Positions 55,500 through 64,000 of a stretch of DNA of 64,000 bases are shown one piece after another. Each line of letters starts with the position of its first letter. The first letter of the stretch is position 1. A program made the translations under genes and the position numbers. Origin of the DNA: Pedobacter sp. (GTDB lineage Bacteria; Bacteroidota; Bacteroidia; Sphingobacteriales; Sphingobacteriaceae); the NCBI GenBank assembly GCA_008015505.1, contig SSFR01000018.1:1-64000 (forward strand), in the 5' to 3' direction. Below the pieces are notes generated by a model that was not told where the DNA came from, searched no databases, and saw only the letters and a list, made by a program, of their open reading frames with translations.

Positions 55500-56036
55500 T
55501 TACTCCGTCGCAGGAGTAGCTTCTTGCTCGGAGGCATTTTCTTCAGAAACAGAAGTTGTCTCTGGTTCTTCTGCCGGCGGGGTATTTTTAGCGACAATTG
55601 CTGCTGCAATTTCCGCCTTCTTTTTGGTCTCTGCTGCCAAAGCCAATTTCTTTGCTTCTTCTTTAGACCGGGTTAGTGCACTTTTTTTGCTTTCTATTTG
55701 GCTATCTTTTTCTTTTTGCCATGTTGCAAACTTTGCTTCAGCTTGCTCAGTTGTCAACGCACCCTTTTTGATGCCACCTTCAAGATGCTTTTTGTAAAGC
55801 ACACCTTGATGAGACAGTATTGAACGACAAGTATCCGTTGGTTGAGCACCATTGTTTAACCAGTTAAGTGCTTTGTCAAAATGAAGCTCTACTGTAGCTG
55901 GATTGGTGTTAGGATTGTATGAGCCCAGACGCTCGATGAATTTACCATCTCTAGGGGCTCTAGAGTCGGCCACTACCACATGGTAAAAAGGTCTGCCTTT
56001 TTTACCAAATCTTTGTAATCTAATTTTGGTTGCCAT
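55500..56036 (-). CDS. rpsP: 30S ribosomal protein S16 with long C-terminal tail
   Basis: The N-terminal half (1-80: [42 protein letters not shown]) is standard S16. Residues about 100-178 are a low-complexity Ala/Glu/Lys tail ([18 protein letters not shown], then [20 protein letters not shown]). Most S16 proteins are about 80-90 residues, but this extended form is common in Bacteroidota and is one of the taxon clues. The start at 56036 is the conserved ATG. Confidence 0.96.
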   Translation of the reverse strand: MATKIRLQRFGKKGRPFYHVVVADSRAPRDGKFIERLGSYNPNTNPATVELHFDKALNWLNNGAQPTDTCRSILSHQGVLYKKHLEGGIKKGALTTEQAEAKFATWQKEKDSQIESKKSALTRSKEEAKKLALAAETKKKAEIAAAIVAKNTPPAEEPETTSVSEENASEQEATPATE

Positions 56037-56135
56037 TTATGTGTTCAACATATTTCCCGGAGGTTTATTCCTAGCGGGAGCGCGAATTTAGGAAAAATAA
56101 ATGATTTTTTGATTGAATTTGCAGATAGCTTTGAT

Positions 56136-57173
56136 TCAATCTTTCGAAAATCGCCTTAAATCAATAATAAACTGATCAACCTTTTCTTCTGGCGTTGCCC
56201 ACGAAGTAATTAGACGAATGGCTGCGTGTTTGTCATCCACCTGTTTCCAAATGAGAAAACCATATCGCTCCTGAAGTTGATGGATCAGTGAGTTGGGTAA
56301 TATGGGAAAAACTTGGTTGGTACTTGATTGCGCCAGGAAGGTATACCCCAAATCGTTGATGGCTTGACTTATCTTTATGGCCATGGCATTGGCGTGTTGG
56401 GCAAGCTGAAAAATCAAATCATCTTTTAGTAGCTGATCAAATTGTATTCCCAAGGTCCTACCTTTTGCCATAAGTGCCCCTCTTTGTTTCATATGATACT
56501 TGAAATCTTTTTTCAATCCTTCGTTAGCAATCACAATTGCTTCCCCAAGCAAAGCTCCGACTTTAGTTCCTCCAATGTAAAAGACATCGGTGAGAGAAGA
56601 GATATCTGCAAGACTGACATCATTATCGTGTGCCGTTAATGCCATAGCTAACCTTGCACCGTCTAAAAAGAGCAATAGCTTGTTGGCTTTGCAAAAGTTA
56701 GATAGCTGTGCTAGCTCTTGTTTGGTATAAATCGTTCCTATTTCTGTCGAGTTAGAAATGTATACCACTCGCGGTTTTACTGTATGAAACTCGGGAAATT
56801 TGACCAATACGGGTTCAATATCTGAAATACGTAGCTTGCCATCTCGTGTAGGTACTGATTCTACTTTATGGCCTGTAGCTTCAATCGCACCAGCTTCATG
56901 TGTATTAATATGCCCCGTATCTGCAGCTATTACTGATTCGAAAGGTTTAAGGATTGCCCCCAGTACAAGGAGATTAGCCAATGTGCCCCCTGTAACCAAG
57001 TGTATATCCACTGAAGGGTTACCTGTTTTCTTTCGGATAGTTTCAGTTGTACTTTGTGTGTAGCTATCGTTGCCGTATCCTGCCTGCTGTTCCAGGTTGC
57101 TTTTGGTGAGTGCCTCTAGAATTGAAGGATGACAACCCTCACTGTAATCGTTTATAAAATTGTGGATAATCAT
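56136..57173 (-). CDS. Low-specificity L-threonine aldolase (PLP enzyme)
   Basis: The 345-residue fold-type I PLP protein has the aldolase pattern: NDYSEGCHPSILEAL at the start, TGGTLANLLVLGAILKPFESVIAAD (about 60-85), LFLDGARLAMAL, and the Schiff-base lysine in FYIGGTKVGALLGEA (about residue 203). It splits L-threonine or allo-threonine into glycine and acetaldehyde. The closely related beta-eliminating lyases are less likely because of the DGARL and GGTKVG signatures. It is a single gene between rpsP and gmhA. Confidence 0.9.
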   Translation of the reverse strand: MIIHNFINDYSEGCHPSILEALTKSNLEQQAGYGNDSYTQSTTETIRKKTGNPSVDIHLVTGGTLANLLVLGAILKPFESVIAADTGHINTHEAGAIEATGHKVESVPTRDGKLRISDIEPVLVKFPEFHTVKPRVVYISNSTEIGTIYTKQELAQLSNFCKANKLLLFLDGARLAMALTAHDNDVSLADISSLTDVFYIGGTKVGALLGEAIVIANEGLKKDFKYHMKQRGALMAKGRTLGIQFDQLLKDDLIFQLAQHANAMAIKISQAINDLGYTFLAQSSTNQVFPILPNSLIHQLQERYGFLIWKQVDDKHAAIRLITSWATPEEKVDQFIIDLRRFSKD

Positions 57174-57264
57174 GAAATATGGGTGTTGGCTTGGAAAAAG
57201 CGCGTTATGATGCTAAGATATAGAATAAAGCGGGATTAGAAAACGAAGAGCCCCTCTGCTCGTA

Positions 57265-57831
57265 TCACACCCATTGCTCGACATAATCAATGAGTGAGTG
57301 AATCACTTTAATGTGTATTTCCTGAGCCCGATCGGCATAGGGTGCCTGTGGCGCGCGAATTTCAATATCACAAAAGGAAGCCATTTTCCCACCATCTTTT
57401 CCAGTTAAACCGATGATTGGGATCTTTTTTGCTTTCGCAGATTTTAGGGCATTCAGCACATTTTCGGAATTACCGCTTGTGCTGATGGCAAGCAATATAT
57501 CACCAGGCTGGCCAATGGCTTCGATCATTCTGGAAAATACAAAGGCGTAGCCGTAATCATTCCCAACGCAGGATAGGTGCGATGGATCAGAAATAGCAAT
57601 CGCAGGTAATGCGGGGCGATCATTACGGTATCTACCCGATAGTTCTTCGGCAAAGTGCATCGCGTCGCACATGGAACCACCATTTCCACAAGAAATAACT
57701 TTGTTCCCGCGAGATATGGCGTTAACTAATAGCTGACCAGCTAATTCAATCTTCTTGAAATTTTCATCATCTGACAAAAAAGTATCAAGAATTACCTTTG
57801 CTTGCTCGAAATGTTGTTTTATTTGATTCAT
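57265..57831 (-). CDS. gmhA: Phosphoheptose isomerase-like SIS protein
   Basis: GmhA turns sedoheptulose 7-phosphate into D-glycero-D-manno-heptose 7-phosphate for lipopolysaccharide core. The 188-residue SIS-fold protein has [24 protein letters not shown] (about 40-65) and [16 protein letters not shown], the sugar-phosphate-binding loops. Bacteroidota usually use this for LPS heptose, but other SIS isomerases look alike. It starts 12 bp after the pfkA stop on the same strand and may be co-transcribed with it. Confidence 0.9.
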   Translation of the reverse strand: MNQIKQHFEQAKVILDTFLSDDENFKKIELAGQLLVNAISRGNKVISCGNGGSMCDAMHFAEELSGRYRNDRPALPAIAISDPSHLSCVGNDYGYAFVFSRMIEAIGQPGDILLAISTSGNSENVLNALKSAKAKKIPIIGLTGKDGGKMASFCDIEIRAPQAPYADRAQEIHIKVIHSLIDYVEQWV

Positions 57832-57843
57832 TCAAATAATACT

Positions 57844-58821
57844 TTACAATGAAAGTATCTCCACAATTTTAAGAAGCTCCTGATTGACATCAGCTACATG
57901 CTTGATGGCATTTTTAAATGGTGTATAATGTATTTTTCCATTGACTACACCAATCATCTCTCCCCTTTTCCCTGCAAGAAGTGCTTCTACTGCAGCAATA
58001 CCTAAGCGGCTTGAAAGCACGCGATCCATACAGCTTGGAGAACCACCACGTTGGATGTGCCCAAGTATAGAAACTTTGGTGTCCAGCGTGGGAAATTTAT
58101 TCTTAACAGCTTTGGCAATTTCCAATGCCCCTCCTACTTCATCGCCTTCAGCAACAATAATAATTTTAGATGACTTATCTTTTCTCCCTTTTTCTAAGCG
58201 ATTGAGGAGTGCGTGAATGTCGGTGCGTGATTCGGGAATTAGTATCGCTTCTGCACCCGACCCAATACCACTCCGAAGCGCAATTAAACCAGAGTCACGC
58301 CCCATCACTTCTACAATAAATAAACGATCGTGAGATTCTGCAGTGTCTCGGATTTTATCAACCGCTTCGATAACCGTATTGATTGCCGTATCATATCCGA
58401 TGGTATAATCTGTCCCAGCTAGGTCATTATCGATCGTGCCAGGCAAGCCAATTACTGGTATGTCAAACTCCTCAATAAAAATATTAGCTCCTGTAAACGT
58501 ACCATCGCCTCCGATAGCCACTAATGCATCGATATTTTGACTTTTGAGTTGTTCATATGCTTTTTTGCGTCCTTCTTTGGTCCGAAATTCAACGCTTCTG
58601 GCTGTTTTTAAAATGGTCCCTCCACGTTGAATAATGTTAGCTACTGATTTACGCCCCATTGGGATAAAATCTCCACTGATCATCCCTTCGTATCCCCTCA
58701 TGATACCCGTTACTTGCAGATTGTAATATAATCCTGTTCGTACGACGGCACGAATTGCCGCATTCATTCCCGGTGAATCTCCACCCGAAGTAAAGACTCC
58801 AATGTTTTTTACTTGACTCAT
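57844..58821 (-). CDS. pfkA: 6-phosphofructokinase (ATP-dependent)
   Basis: PfkA commits glycolysis by phosphorylating fructose 6-phosphate. The motifs are GGDSPGMNAAIRAVVRTG (residues about 13-30), AIGGDGTFTGANIF (about 102-115), PGTIDNDLAGTDYTIGYDTAINTV and LGHIQRGGSPSCMDRVLSSRLG. The ATP-type GGDGT and catalytic TIDND motifs are complete. The 325-residue length is normal for bacterial PfkA. It is followed by gmhA. Confidence 0.96.
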   Translation of the reverse strand: MSQVKNIGVFTSGGDSPGMNAAIRAVVRTGLYYNLQVTGIMRGYEGMISGDFIPMGRKSVANIIQRGGTILKTARSVEFRTKEGRKKAYEQLKSQNIDALVAIGGDGTFTGANIFIEEFDIPVIGLPGTIDNDLAGTDYTIGYDTAINTVIEAVDKIRDTAESHDRLFIVEVMGRDSGLIALRSGIGSGAEAILIPESRTDIHALLNRLEKGRKDKSSKIIIVAEGDEVGGALEIAKAVKNKFPTLDTKVSILGHIQRGGSPSCMDRVLSSRLGIAAVEALLAGKRGEMIGVVNGKIHYTPFKNAIKHVADVNQELLKIVEILSL

Positions 58822-58824
58822 ATG

Positions 58825-60882
58825 TTATTTTGTATTGAAGACACGCTTGCCCTGCGCTAAAAATTGAATGTAGTGATTGATGTCTAGGTTAAATCCTTCT
58901 CCTGGAACAAGCATTTTTTCCTGGTGATCGATGATGGCATAGTAGGGTTGGGAGTTGGTACCGAATTGTGAGGCTTGCAGATCACTCCATTTTTGTCCAA
59001 GCCTTTCTATGTGTTTACCACTAAACTTAGAGATATACTTTTGGTTTTCTGGTAGTGGTGTTTTATCGTCTACATATAAAGAGACTAAGACATAGTCTTC
59101 TTTTAGTCGACGCAATACTTCTGGATCAGACCATACACTGCTTTCCATTTTTCGACAATTGGTACAGCTCCATCCAGTAAAATCTAAGAATACAGGTTTA
59201 TTTACTTGTTTGGCATATGCTAAGCCTTCTTCATAGTCGTAATAGGCATCTAGACCATTGGGAGAATGAAATAAGTTGGTGTATTTTTTTTGGGAAGTTT
59301 GCTGTTGAGCTATTGAGGAGTAACAATTTTCATGGACGCCAAAATCTTGTTTCCCTTGTGGAGGTAACCACCCATTAATTGCATTTAATGGCGCTCCCCA
59401 TAAACCTGGAATCATATAAATTGTAAACCCCAAAACAAGTGTGGCAAAAAACAGACGAGGTAAAGAAAGAAACGAAGTTTCGGAATCGTGTTCAAAGCGA
59501 ATTTTACCCAACAGGTACAAAGCAAATACGGCGAAAATGCTGATCCAAATCACTAAAAAGATATCGCGATTGAGGATGTGCCAGTGATAGGCCAAATCGA
59601 CATTCGACAAAAATTTAAAGGCTAGAGCCAACTCCAAAAATCCGAGAGACACTTTTACCATATTTAGCCAGCTCCCAGATTTGGGCATTTCTTTGAGCCA
59701 AGCTGGGAAAATGGCAAAAAGTGTAAATGGTATTGCTAAAGCGGATGAAAATCCCAGCATTCCGATGGTAGGCCCCAAATAAGATCCTTTGGAAACGGCA
59801 TCGACCAACAAGGTGCCAATGATTGGACCTGTGCATGAAAACGAAACCAGAGCAAGTGTGAAGGCCATGAAAAAAACTCCAAGAAGACCCTGTGAATCTG
59901 ATTTTTCGTCTATTTTATTAACCAATGCGGAGGGGAGTGTAATCTCAAAGGCCCCCAAAAAGGAGATAGCAAATACAACCAGAATGAGGAAAAACAATAG
60001 GTTAAAAGTGGCACTACTTGCAGCCTCATTTAATGCTGAAGCACCAAAACTTAGGGTGATGAATAAGCCAAGTGCTACGTAAATAAGTATGATGGATAGA
60101 CCATAGATAATAGCTCTTTCAATGCCTTTGGCTTGGGAGCCATGTGATTTTTTTGTAAAAAAAGAGATTGTCAAAGGAACCATGGGGTAAATGCAAGGCA
60201 TAAAAAAAGCCGCTAATCCGCCGAGAAATCCAGCTAAAAAAATAGCCCATAATGAGCCTGAAGAATGGTTTTTTATTGTGGCTGTAGTTGTATGAGTAGC
60301 TTGTGTATGTGTCGTCTTGGCTACACTTAGTACTGTCGGTTGCTTGCCTGTGCTTGAAGTATTGGATGAGGAAGAAATAGTTGAAATAGAGGAAGATATT
60401 GTAGAGGGGGCATTTGTTGTTGGGGCTTCAGGGAGCTCAATAGCTATATCGAAAGGAACATCTTCTGGAGGAAGACATTGCGCATTGGTGCAAGCCATAT
60501 ACTCGAGTGTTCCTTTTACCTTGAATTTGCTTGATTTTGCCTTTAAGAGTTGGATGAAAGAAACTTCATTTTCATGAAATAAGACAAGCATATTGAATGT
60601 CTTGTCAAAAGTAGAGATGGCCTTTGGTGTTTCAGTTGTCTTGTTTACAAGCTCGTAATCTTTAGATGGCTTAAACTGAAAAGAGGTTGGTATAGGGCCA
60701 CCCTCTGGGGTGAATTGTGAGTAGATATGCCACCCTTTGTCAATTTTGGCTTTAAGGATTAACTTGGCCTGGACATTGTTGATTACTTCTACAGAAAAAG
60801 TCCACTTGACAGGGGTCAAAATTTGAGCTGATGCAGCTTTAAAAACAAACAAAAGCAAAAAAACGTAAAGTGATTTATTCAT
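58825..60882 (-). CDS. dsbD: Thiol:disulfide interchange protein DsbD-like (cytochrome c biogenesis)
   Basis: The protein moves electrons from cytoplasmic thioredoxin to the periplasm. The ATG at 60882 gives a signal peptide (to AASAQ), an N-terminal DsbD-alpha-like domain (about 20-150), a Ser/Thr-rich linker (about 165-205), a membrane domain of eight helices with paired cysteines in FFMPCIYPMVPLT and SFSCTGPIIG, and a thioredoxin-like C-terminal domain with WSCTNCRKME. The upstream start at 60909 overlaps birA by 20 bp, so the later one is better. The gene has the 694-residue size of DsbD. Confidence 0.92.
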   Translation of the reverse strand: MNKSLYVFLLLFVFKAASAQILTPVKWTFSVEVINNVQAKLILKAKIDKGWHIYSQFTPEGGPIPTSFQFKPSKDYELVNKTTETPKAISTFDKTFNMLVLFHENEVSFIQLLKAKSSKFKVKGTLEYMACTNAQCLPPEDVPFDIAIELPEAPTTNAPSTISSSISTISSSSNTSSTGKQPTVLSVAKTTHTQATHTTTATIKNHSSGSLWAIFLAGFLGGLAAFFMPCIYPMVPLTISFFTKKSHGSQAKGIERAIIYGLSIILIYVALGLFITLSFGASALNEAASSATFNLLFFLILVVFAISFLGAFEITLPSALVNKIDEKSDSQGLLGVFFMAFTLALVSFSCTGPIIGTLLVDAVSKGSYLGPTIGMLGFSSALAIPFTLFAIFPAWLKEMPKSGSWLNMVKVSLGFLELALAFKFLSNVDLAYHWHILNRDIFLVIWISIFAVFALYLLGKIRFEHDSETSFLSLPRLFFATLVLGFTIYMIPGLWGAPLNAINGWLPPQGKQDFGVHENCYSSIAQQQTSQKKYTNLFHSPNGLDAYYDYEEGLAYAKQVNKPVFLDFTGWSCTNCRKMESSVWSDPEVLRRLKEDYVLVSLYVDDKTPLPENQKYISKFSGKHIERLGQKWSDLQASQFGTNSQPYYAIIDHQEKMLVPGEGFNLDINHYIQFLAQGKRVFNTK

Positions 60883-60889
60883 CTGGGGT

Positions 60890-61675
60890 TCAATTGCTAA
60901 TAAATTCAATTTCTTTTAGCCCGTATTCTTTGATTTGATTTTCGATTTCTATCTGGAGATGCCCAGAGGCACTCACACCAACTATTTTACCACTTTGAAT
61001 TTTACCATTGACGAGGTACATCCCCCATTGGTCTAACAGGTATAATTTATTCAGATATTCGGCGTCCATTTCTTTAGACTTTCTAGCTTTTAGCTGAAGA
61101 TATCTTGCCTCAATGGCGCCACAAATTTCTTTTAGTAGAGATATTAGATCAAATTCTCGAAATGTGATTCGATTAAACGAAGTTACATTTTTTAGCGCGG
61201 ATGGGAAATGGTACTGATTTACATTTAGTCCGATTCCAACAATGGACTGTTTGATGAGGTTGCCTTGAATATTGTTCTCAATAAGTATTCCACCTATTTT
61301 TTGTTTATCGACATAGCTGTCATTAGGCCATTTGATTTGAGCTGATGAGCCAAAGTAAGCAGAAAGTACGTCGTTGAGGGCTAAGCAAATGGTTTTGTTT
61401 AGTTGAAATTGCTGTTCTACGGGCAAGAATGTAGGGTGAAGTAAGACACTAAATGTTAGATTTTTACCGGGTTCACTATGCCAGGTGTTGCCTACTTGCC
61501 CCCTACCGGCCAATTGTTCTACTGCCATTATTACAGTGCCTTCGGGGATTGGCTTGGATTTTGTCAGAATTTCTTTGAGGTAATTATTTGTAGAGTTAAT
61601 AGATTGGAGTGTAATCACATTTTGTCCAACAAATAATCCTAAAAAAGTGTTACTTTGCAGTATATATGTTTGCAT
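60890..61675 (-). CDS. birA: Biotin--[acetyl-CoA-carboxylase] ligase
   Basis: The enzyme adds biotin to the carboxyl carrier protein. The catalytic core has STNNYLKEIL, then GRGQVGNTWHSEPGKNLTFS (the biotinyl-AMP loop) and IKWPNDSYVDKQKIGGILIENNIQG. There is no N-terminal DNA-binding domain, so it is the monofunctional type and does not act as a repressor. ATG 61675 starts MQTYILQSNTFLG; the longer reading from 61726 is hydrophobic and overlaps rsfS's start. It is divergent from rsfS. Confidence 0.93.
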   Translation of the reverse strand: MQTYILQSNTFLGLFVGQNVITLQSINSTNNYLKEILTKSKPIPEGTVIMAVEQLAGRGQVGNTWHSEPGKNLTFSVLLHPTFLPVEQQFQLNKTICLALNDVLSAYFGSSAQIKWPNDSYVDKQKIGGILIENNIQGNLIKQSIVGIGLNVNQYHFPSALKNVTSFNRITFREFDLISLLKEICGAIEARYLQLKARKSKEMDAEYLNKLYLLDQWGMYLVNGKIQSGKIVGVSASGHLQIEIENQIKEYGLKEIEFISN

Positions 61676-61712
61676 TAAAAAGTGAATATTTTTCAAAACT
61701 AATTTTTTTTTA

Positions 61713-62087
61713 ATGGCAAAAAGCAAACTAGTTCAAGAGTCCACATCAATTTCTGAGATTGCTATTCATGGGATTCAAGAAAAAAAAGGGAATGACATCC
61801 TACGTTTAGATCTTCGTAATATACATAGCTCTGTGGTAGATTATTTTGTGGTCTGCCATGCAGAGTCATCCACTCAAGTGGTCGCGATTGCCTCCAGTGT
61901 TGAAAAGGAGGTCTACAAATCGCTAAAACAATATCCCTGGAAAAAAGAAGGCTTACAAAGTGGCGAATGGGTTTTGTTAGATTACATTGATGTCGTAGTG
62001 CATATTTTCAAAACAGATAAGCGTGCATTTTACGGTATTGAAGATTTATGGGGCGATGCAGAAATACAAGCCTTTAGGAGTGCTTAA
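61713..62087 (+). CDS. rsfS: Ribosome silencing factor
   Basis: The 124-residue RsfS binds L14 and blocks subunit joining in starved cells. The fold is visible as ISEIAIHGIQEKKGNDILRLDLR, VVDYFVVCHAESSTQVVAIASSVEKEV and GEWVLLDYIDVVVHIFKTDKRAFYGIEDLWGDAE, the last being the family's strongest signature. ftsH lies 78 bp downstream and is probably in the same transcript, a usual order in Bacteroidota. Confidence 0.96.
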   Translation: MAKSKLVQESTSISEIAIHGIQEKKGNDILRLDLRNIHSSVVDYFVVCHAESSTQVVAIASSVEKEVYKSLKQYPWKKEGLQSGEWVLLDYIDVVVHIFKTDKRAFYGIEDLWGDAEIQAFRSA

Positions 62088-62165
62088 TTTGGTGGACATA
62101 TTATGGGGTCCTATCATTAATCAATGGTACTCTGGAATTAGTATAATATTATTGGAGCAATAAAA

Positions 62166-64000
62166 ATGAAAGAAAATAAACTGGCATCTCCCTCTACAAA
62201 AAGAAGAACCATTAAAAAAAATACAGGCAAAAAGATCGTTCCTACTCCTCCTAAGTTCAATATCATGTGGCTTTATGCCGCGATCATCATTGGGATTTTT
62301 GTTGTGCAGCAGCTTTTTACAGGAGGCGGTGTTAAAACTGTTTCATATCAGAAGTTTGAGACAGAGATGCTCAAGCCAGGTGATGTGGAGAAGTTGGTGG
62401 CCTATAAAAGTCACGACTTGATTGAAGTTGAAGTATTTATAAAAAAAGCCCGTCTAAGCTTACCTAAATACAACGATGTTCAAAATAAAGGGACTTTTAG
62501 TGCGAATTCCTCTTCCTCTCCGCAATATGTTTTTACAGATGGCTCGTTTGATGGCTTACAAGCCAAGCTAAAAGACGCGGAAAAAGATGTTCCAGTGGAG
62601 CAGCGTACACCACTCAATATCGAGTCTCGTGAGAGTCCATGGGCAGGATGGTTCATGTCGTTTATTTTGCCCGTATTGTTATTGATTGGCTTTTGGATGT
62701 TCATTATGCGTCGGATGGGTGGGGGTACTGGTGCTGGGGGGCAAATTTTCAGTATTGGTAAATCAAAAGCTACTTTATTTGATAAAGAGTCGCAGGTGAC
62801 CATCACCTTTAATGATGTTGCTGGTCTTGAAGAGGCCAAACAGGAAGTCATGGAAATCGTAGATTTTCTGAAAAACCCGCAGAAATACACCAATTTGGGG
62901 GGTAAAATACCCAAAGGAGCATTGCTTATTGGAGCACCGGGCACGGGAAAAACTTTGATGGCTAAGGCTGTTGCCGGAGAAGCTCAAGTTCCATTCTTTT
63001 CGCTTTCTGGGTCTGATTTTGTTGAGATGTTTGTAGGGGTTGGGGCTTCACGTGTTCGTGATTTGTTTAAACAAGCTAAGGAAAAAGCGCCCTGTATTAT
63101 TTTTATTGATGAGATCGATGCCATTGGGCGTGCTCGTGGAAAGAATAATATCATTGGAGGAAATGATGAGCGTGAAAATACGCTCAATCAATTATTGGTT
63201 GAAATGGATGGATTTGGTACAGATTCTGGAATTATCATTTTGGCAGCTACAAATCGTCCTGATGTATTGGATTCAGCTTTATTACGTCCAGGTCGTTTCG
63301 ATCGTCAAATTTCGATAGATAAGCCTGATTTAGTTGGCAGGGAGCAGATATTTAAGGTTCACTTGAAGCCAATTAAAATAGCAGAAGATGTAGATGCGAA
63401 AAAATTGTCTGCGCAAACCCCAGGATTTGCGGGAGCAGAGATTGCTAACGTTTGTAATGAGGCGGCTCTGATTGCGGCTCGTCGAGATAAAAAAGTAGTC
63501 GATATGCAAGATTTTCAGGATGCGATTGATCGTGTGATTGGAGGTCTGGAAAAAAAGAATAAAATCATCTCCCCAGAAGAAAAGCGCATTGTAGCCTATC
63601 ATGAGGCTGGGCATGCCATCGTAGGGTGGTTCTTGGAATATGCTGATCCTTTAGTTAAAGTATCTATTGTGCCCCGAGGTGTTGCCGCATTAGGATATGC
63701 ACAGTATCTTCCTAAAGAACAGTTTTTGTATACCACTGAGCAGCTTTTAGATGGTATGTGTATGACTTTAGGTGGCCGGGTGGCTGAAGATATTGTGTTT
63801 AGTAAAATTTCTACTGGTGCGCAGAATGATTTGGAACGAATTACCAAATTAGCCTATGCGATGGTGACTATTTATGGGATGAATGATAAAGTTGGTAATG
63901 TTTCCTTCAACGATCCACAAGGAGAATATCAGTTTAATCGCCCTTATTCTGAAAAGACATCGGAGCTGATCGATATTGAGGTACGTAATCAGATTGACCA
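62166..64000 (+). CDS. ftsH: ATP-dependent zinc metalloprotease FtsH (truncated at the window end)
   Basis: The N-terminal basic segment, first membrane helix ([21 protein letters not shown]), periplasmic domain and second helix (about residues 160-180) lead to the AAA core. Walker A is [12 protein letters not shown], Walker [12 protein letters not shown], the arginine finger region [10 protein letters not shown]. The protease motif HEAGH at 63600-63614 (preceded by IVAY) shows the zinc site. About 611 codons are present and the frame stays open to base 64000, so the C-terminal part with the third zinc ligand is cut off. FtsH degrades misfolded membrane proteins. Start ATG 62166. Confidence 0.96.
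   Translation, partial: MKENKLASPSTKRRTIKKNTGKKIVPTPPKFNIMWLYAAIIIGIFVVQQLFTGGGVKTVSYQKFETEMLKPGDVEKLVAYKSHDLIEVEVFIKKARLSLPKYNDVQNKGTFSANSSSSPQYVFTDGSFDGLQAKLKDAEKDVPVEQRTPLNIESRESPWAGWFMSFILPVLLLIGFWMFIMRRMGGGTGAGGQIFSIGKSKATLFDKESQVTITFNDVAGLEEAKQEVMEIVDFLKNPQKYTNLGGKIPKGALLIGAPGTGKTLMAKAVAGEAQVPFFSLSGSDFVEMFVGVGASRVRDLFKQAKEKAPCIIFIDEIDAIGRARGKNNIIGGNDERENTLNQLLVEMDGFGTDSGIIILAATNRPDVLDSALLRPGRFDRQISIDKPDLVGREQIFKVHLKPIKIAEDVDAKKLSAQTPGFAGAEIANVCNEAALIAARRDKKVVDMQDFQDAIDRVIGGLEKKNKIISPEEKRIVAYHEAGHAIVGWFLEYADPLVKVSIVPRGVAALGYAQYLPKEQFLYTTEQLLDGMCMTLGGRVAEDIVFSKISTGAQNDLERITKLAYAMVTIYGMNDKVGNVSFNDPQGEYQFNRPYSEKTSELIDIEVRNQID

Noticed and set aside
1..64000. tRNA, rRNA, CRISPR arrays, prophage and insertion-sequence transposase genes
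   Set aside because: None of the expected signatures (cloverleaf ends, spaced direct repeats, integrase or transposase motifs) was seen on either strand.

Overview
The window is 64 kb of chromosomal DNA from a low-GC member of the Bacteroidota, probably Sphingobacteriia-like. Pointers are: no Shine-Dalgarno sequences before most starts, several TAnnTTTG-type -7 elements, Ala/Glu-rich C-terminal tails on S16, a lipoprotein of the 'CANxxxPTGGPKD' Ig-like type, PorT-like outer-membrane barrels, a long (589 aa) aromatic amino acid hydroxylase and a fused OlsF-like aminolipid acyltransferase. Species cannot be named from sequence alone. No rRNA, tRNA, CRISPR array, prophage or transposase gene was seen; nearly everything is core or housekeeping.

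Layout. 0-16.6 kb: outer-membrane protein, dcd, FAH-family hydrolase plus flavin reductase, ClC channel, ctp protease, rplS, MscS channel, psd, secreted nuclease, GHL10 hydrolase, Omp85-like barrel, nadB. 16.6-17.6 kb: a 1 kb AT-rich gap between divergent nadB and nadA that I read as a candidate chromosomal origin: it has three perfect TTWTNCACA boxes, several near matches, a duplicated ~110 bp module, and a change in strand composition across it. 17.6-33.7 kb: nadA, dicarboxylate symporter, phosphopantetheinyl transferase, ssb, aromatic hydroxylase with an SDR, HhH protein, OlsF-like acyltransferase, M16 peptidase, CDGSH protein, hpt, ABC-F, and a CBU_0592-like gene whose end carries the first of two parS-like palindromes, followed by mnmG. 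33.8-40.3 kb: Ig-like lipoprotein, gamma carbonic anhydrase, Mpo1-like protein, barrel, polA. 40.4-49.6 kb: a four-gene efflux operon (TolC, adaptor, two tandem RND pumps). 49.7-53.6 kb: coiled-coil lipoprotein, tag, GNAT, signal-less trypsin-like protease. 53.5-64 kb: def, trmD, rimM, rpsP, threonine aldolase, gmhA, pfkA, dsbD, birA, rsfS and a truncated ftsH.

The most interesting non-coding signals are (i) the candidate oriC with two parS sites about 14 kb away beside mnmG, and (ii) a ~162 bp palindromic element present twice (21470-21631 and 51818-51978, about 91% identical by hand alignment) that can fold into one long hairpin with two compensatory base-pair changes. Short solo sequences like its ends (GAGCTTGTTTAAA) sit at four other gene boundaries. 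Together the genes describe a free-living heterotroph with NAD synthesis from aspartate, phenylalanine/tyrosine catabolism, multidrug efflux and a standard Bacteroidota envelope.
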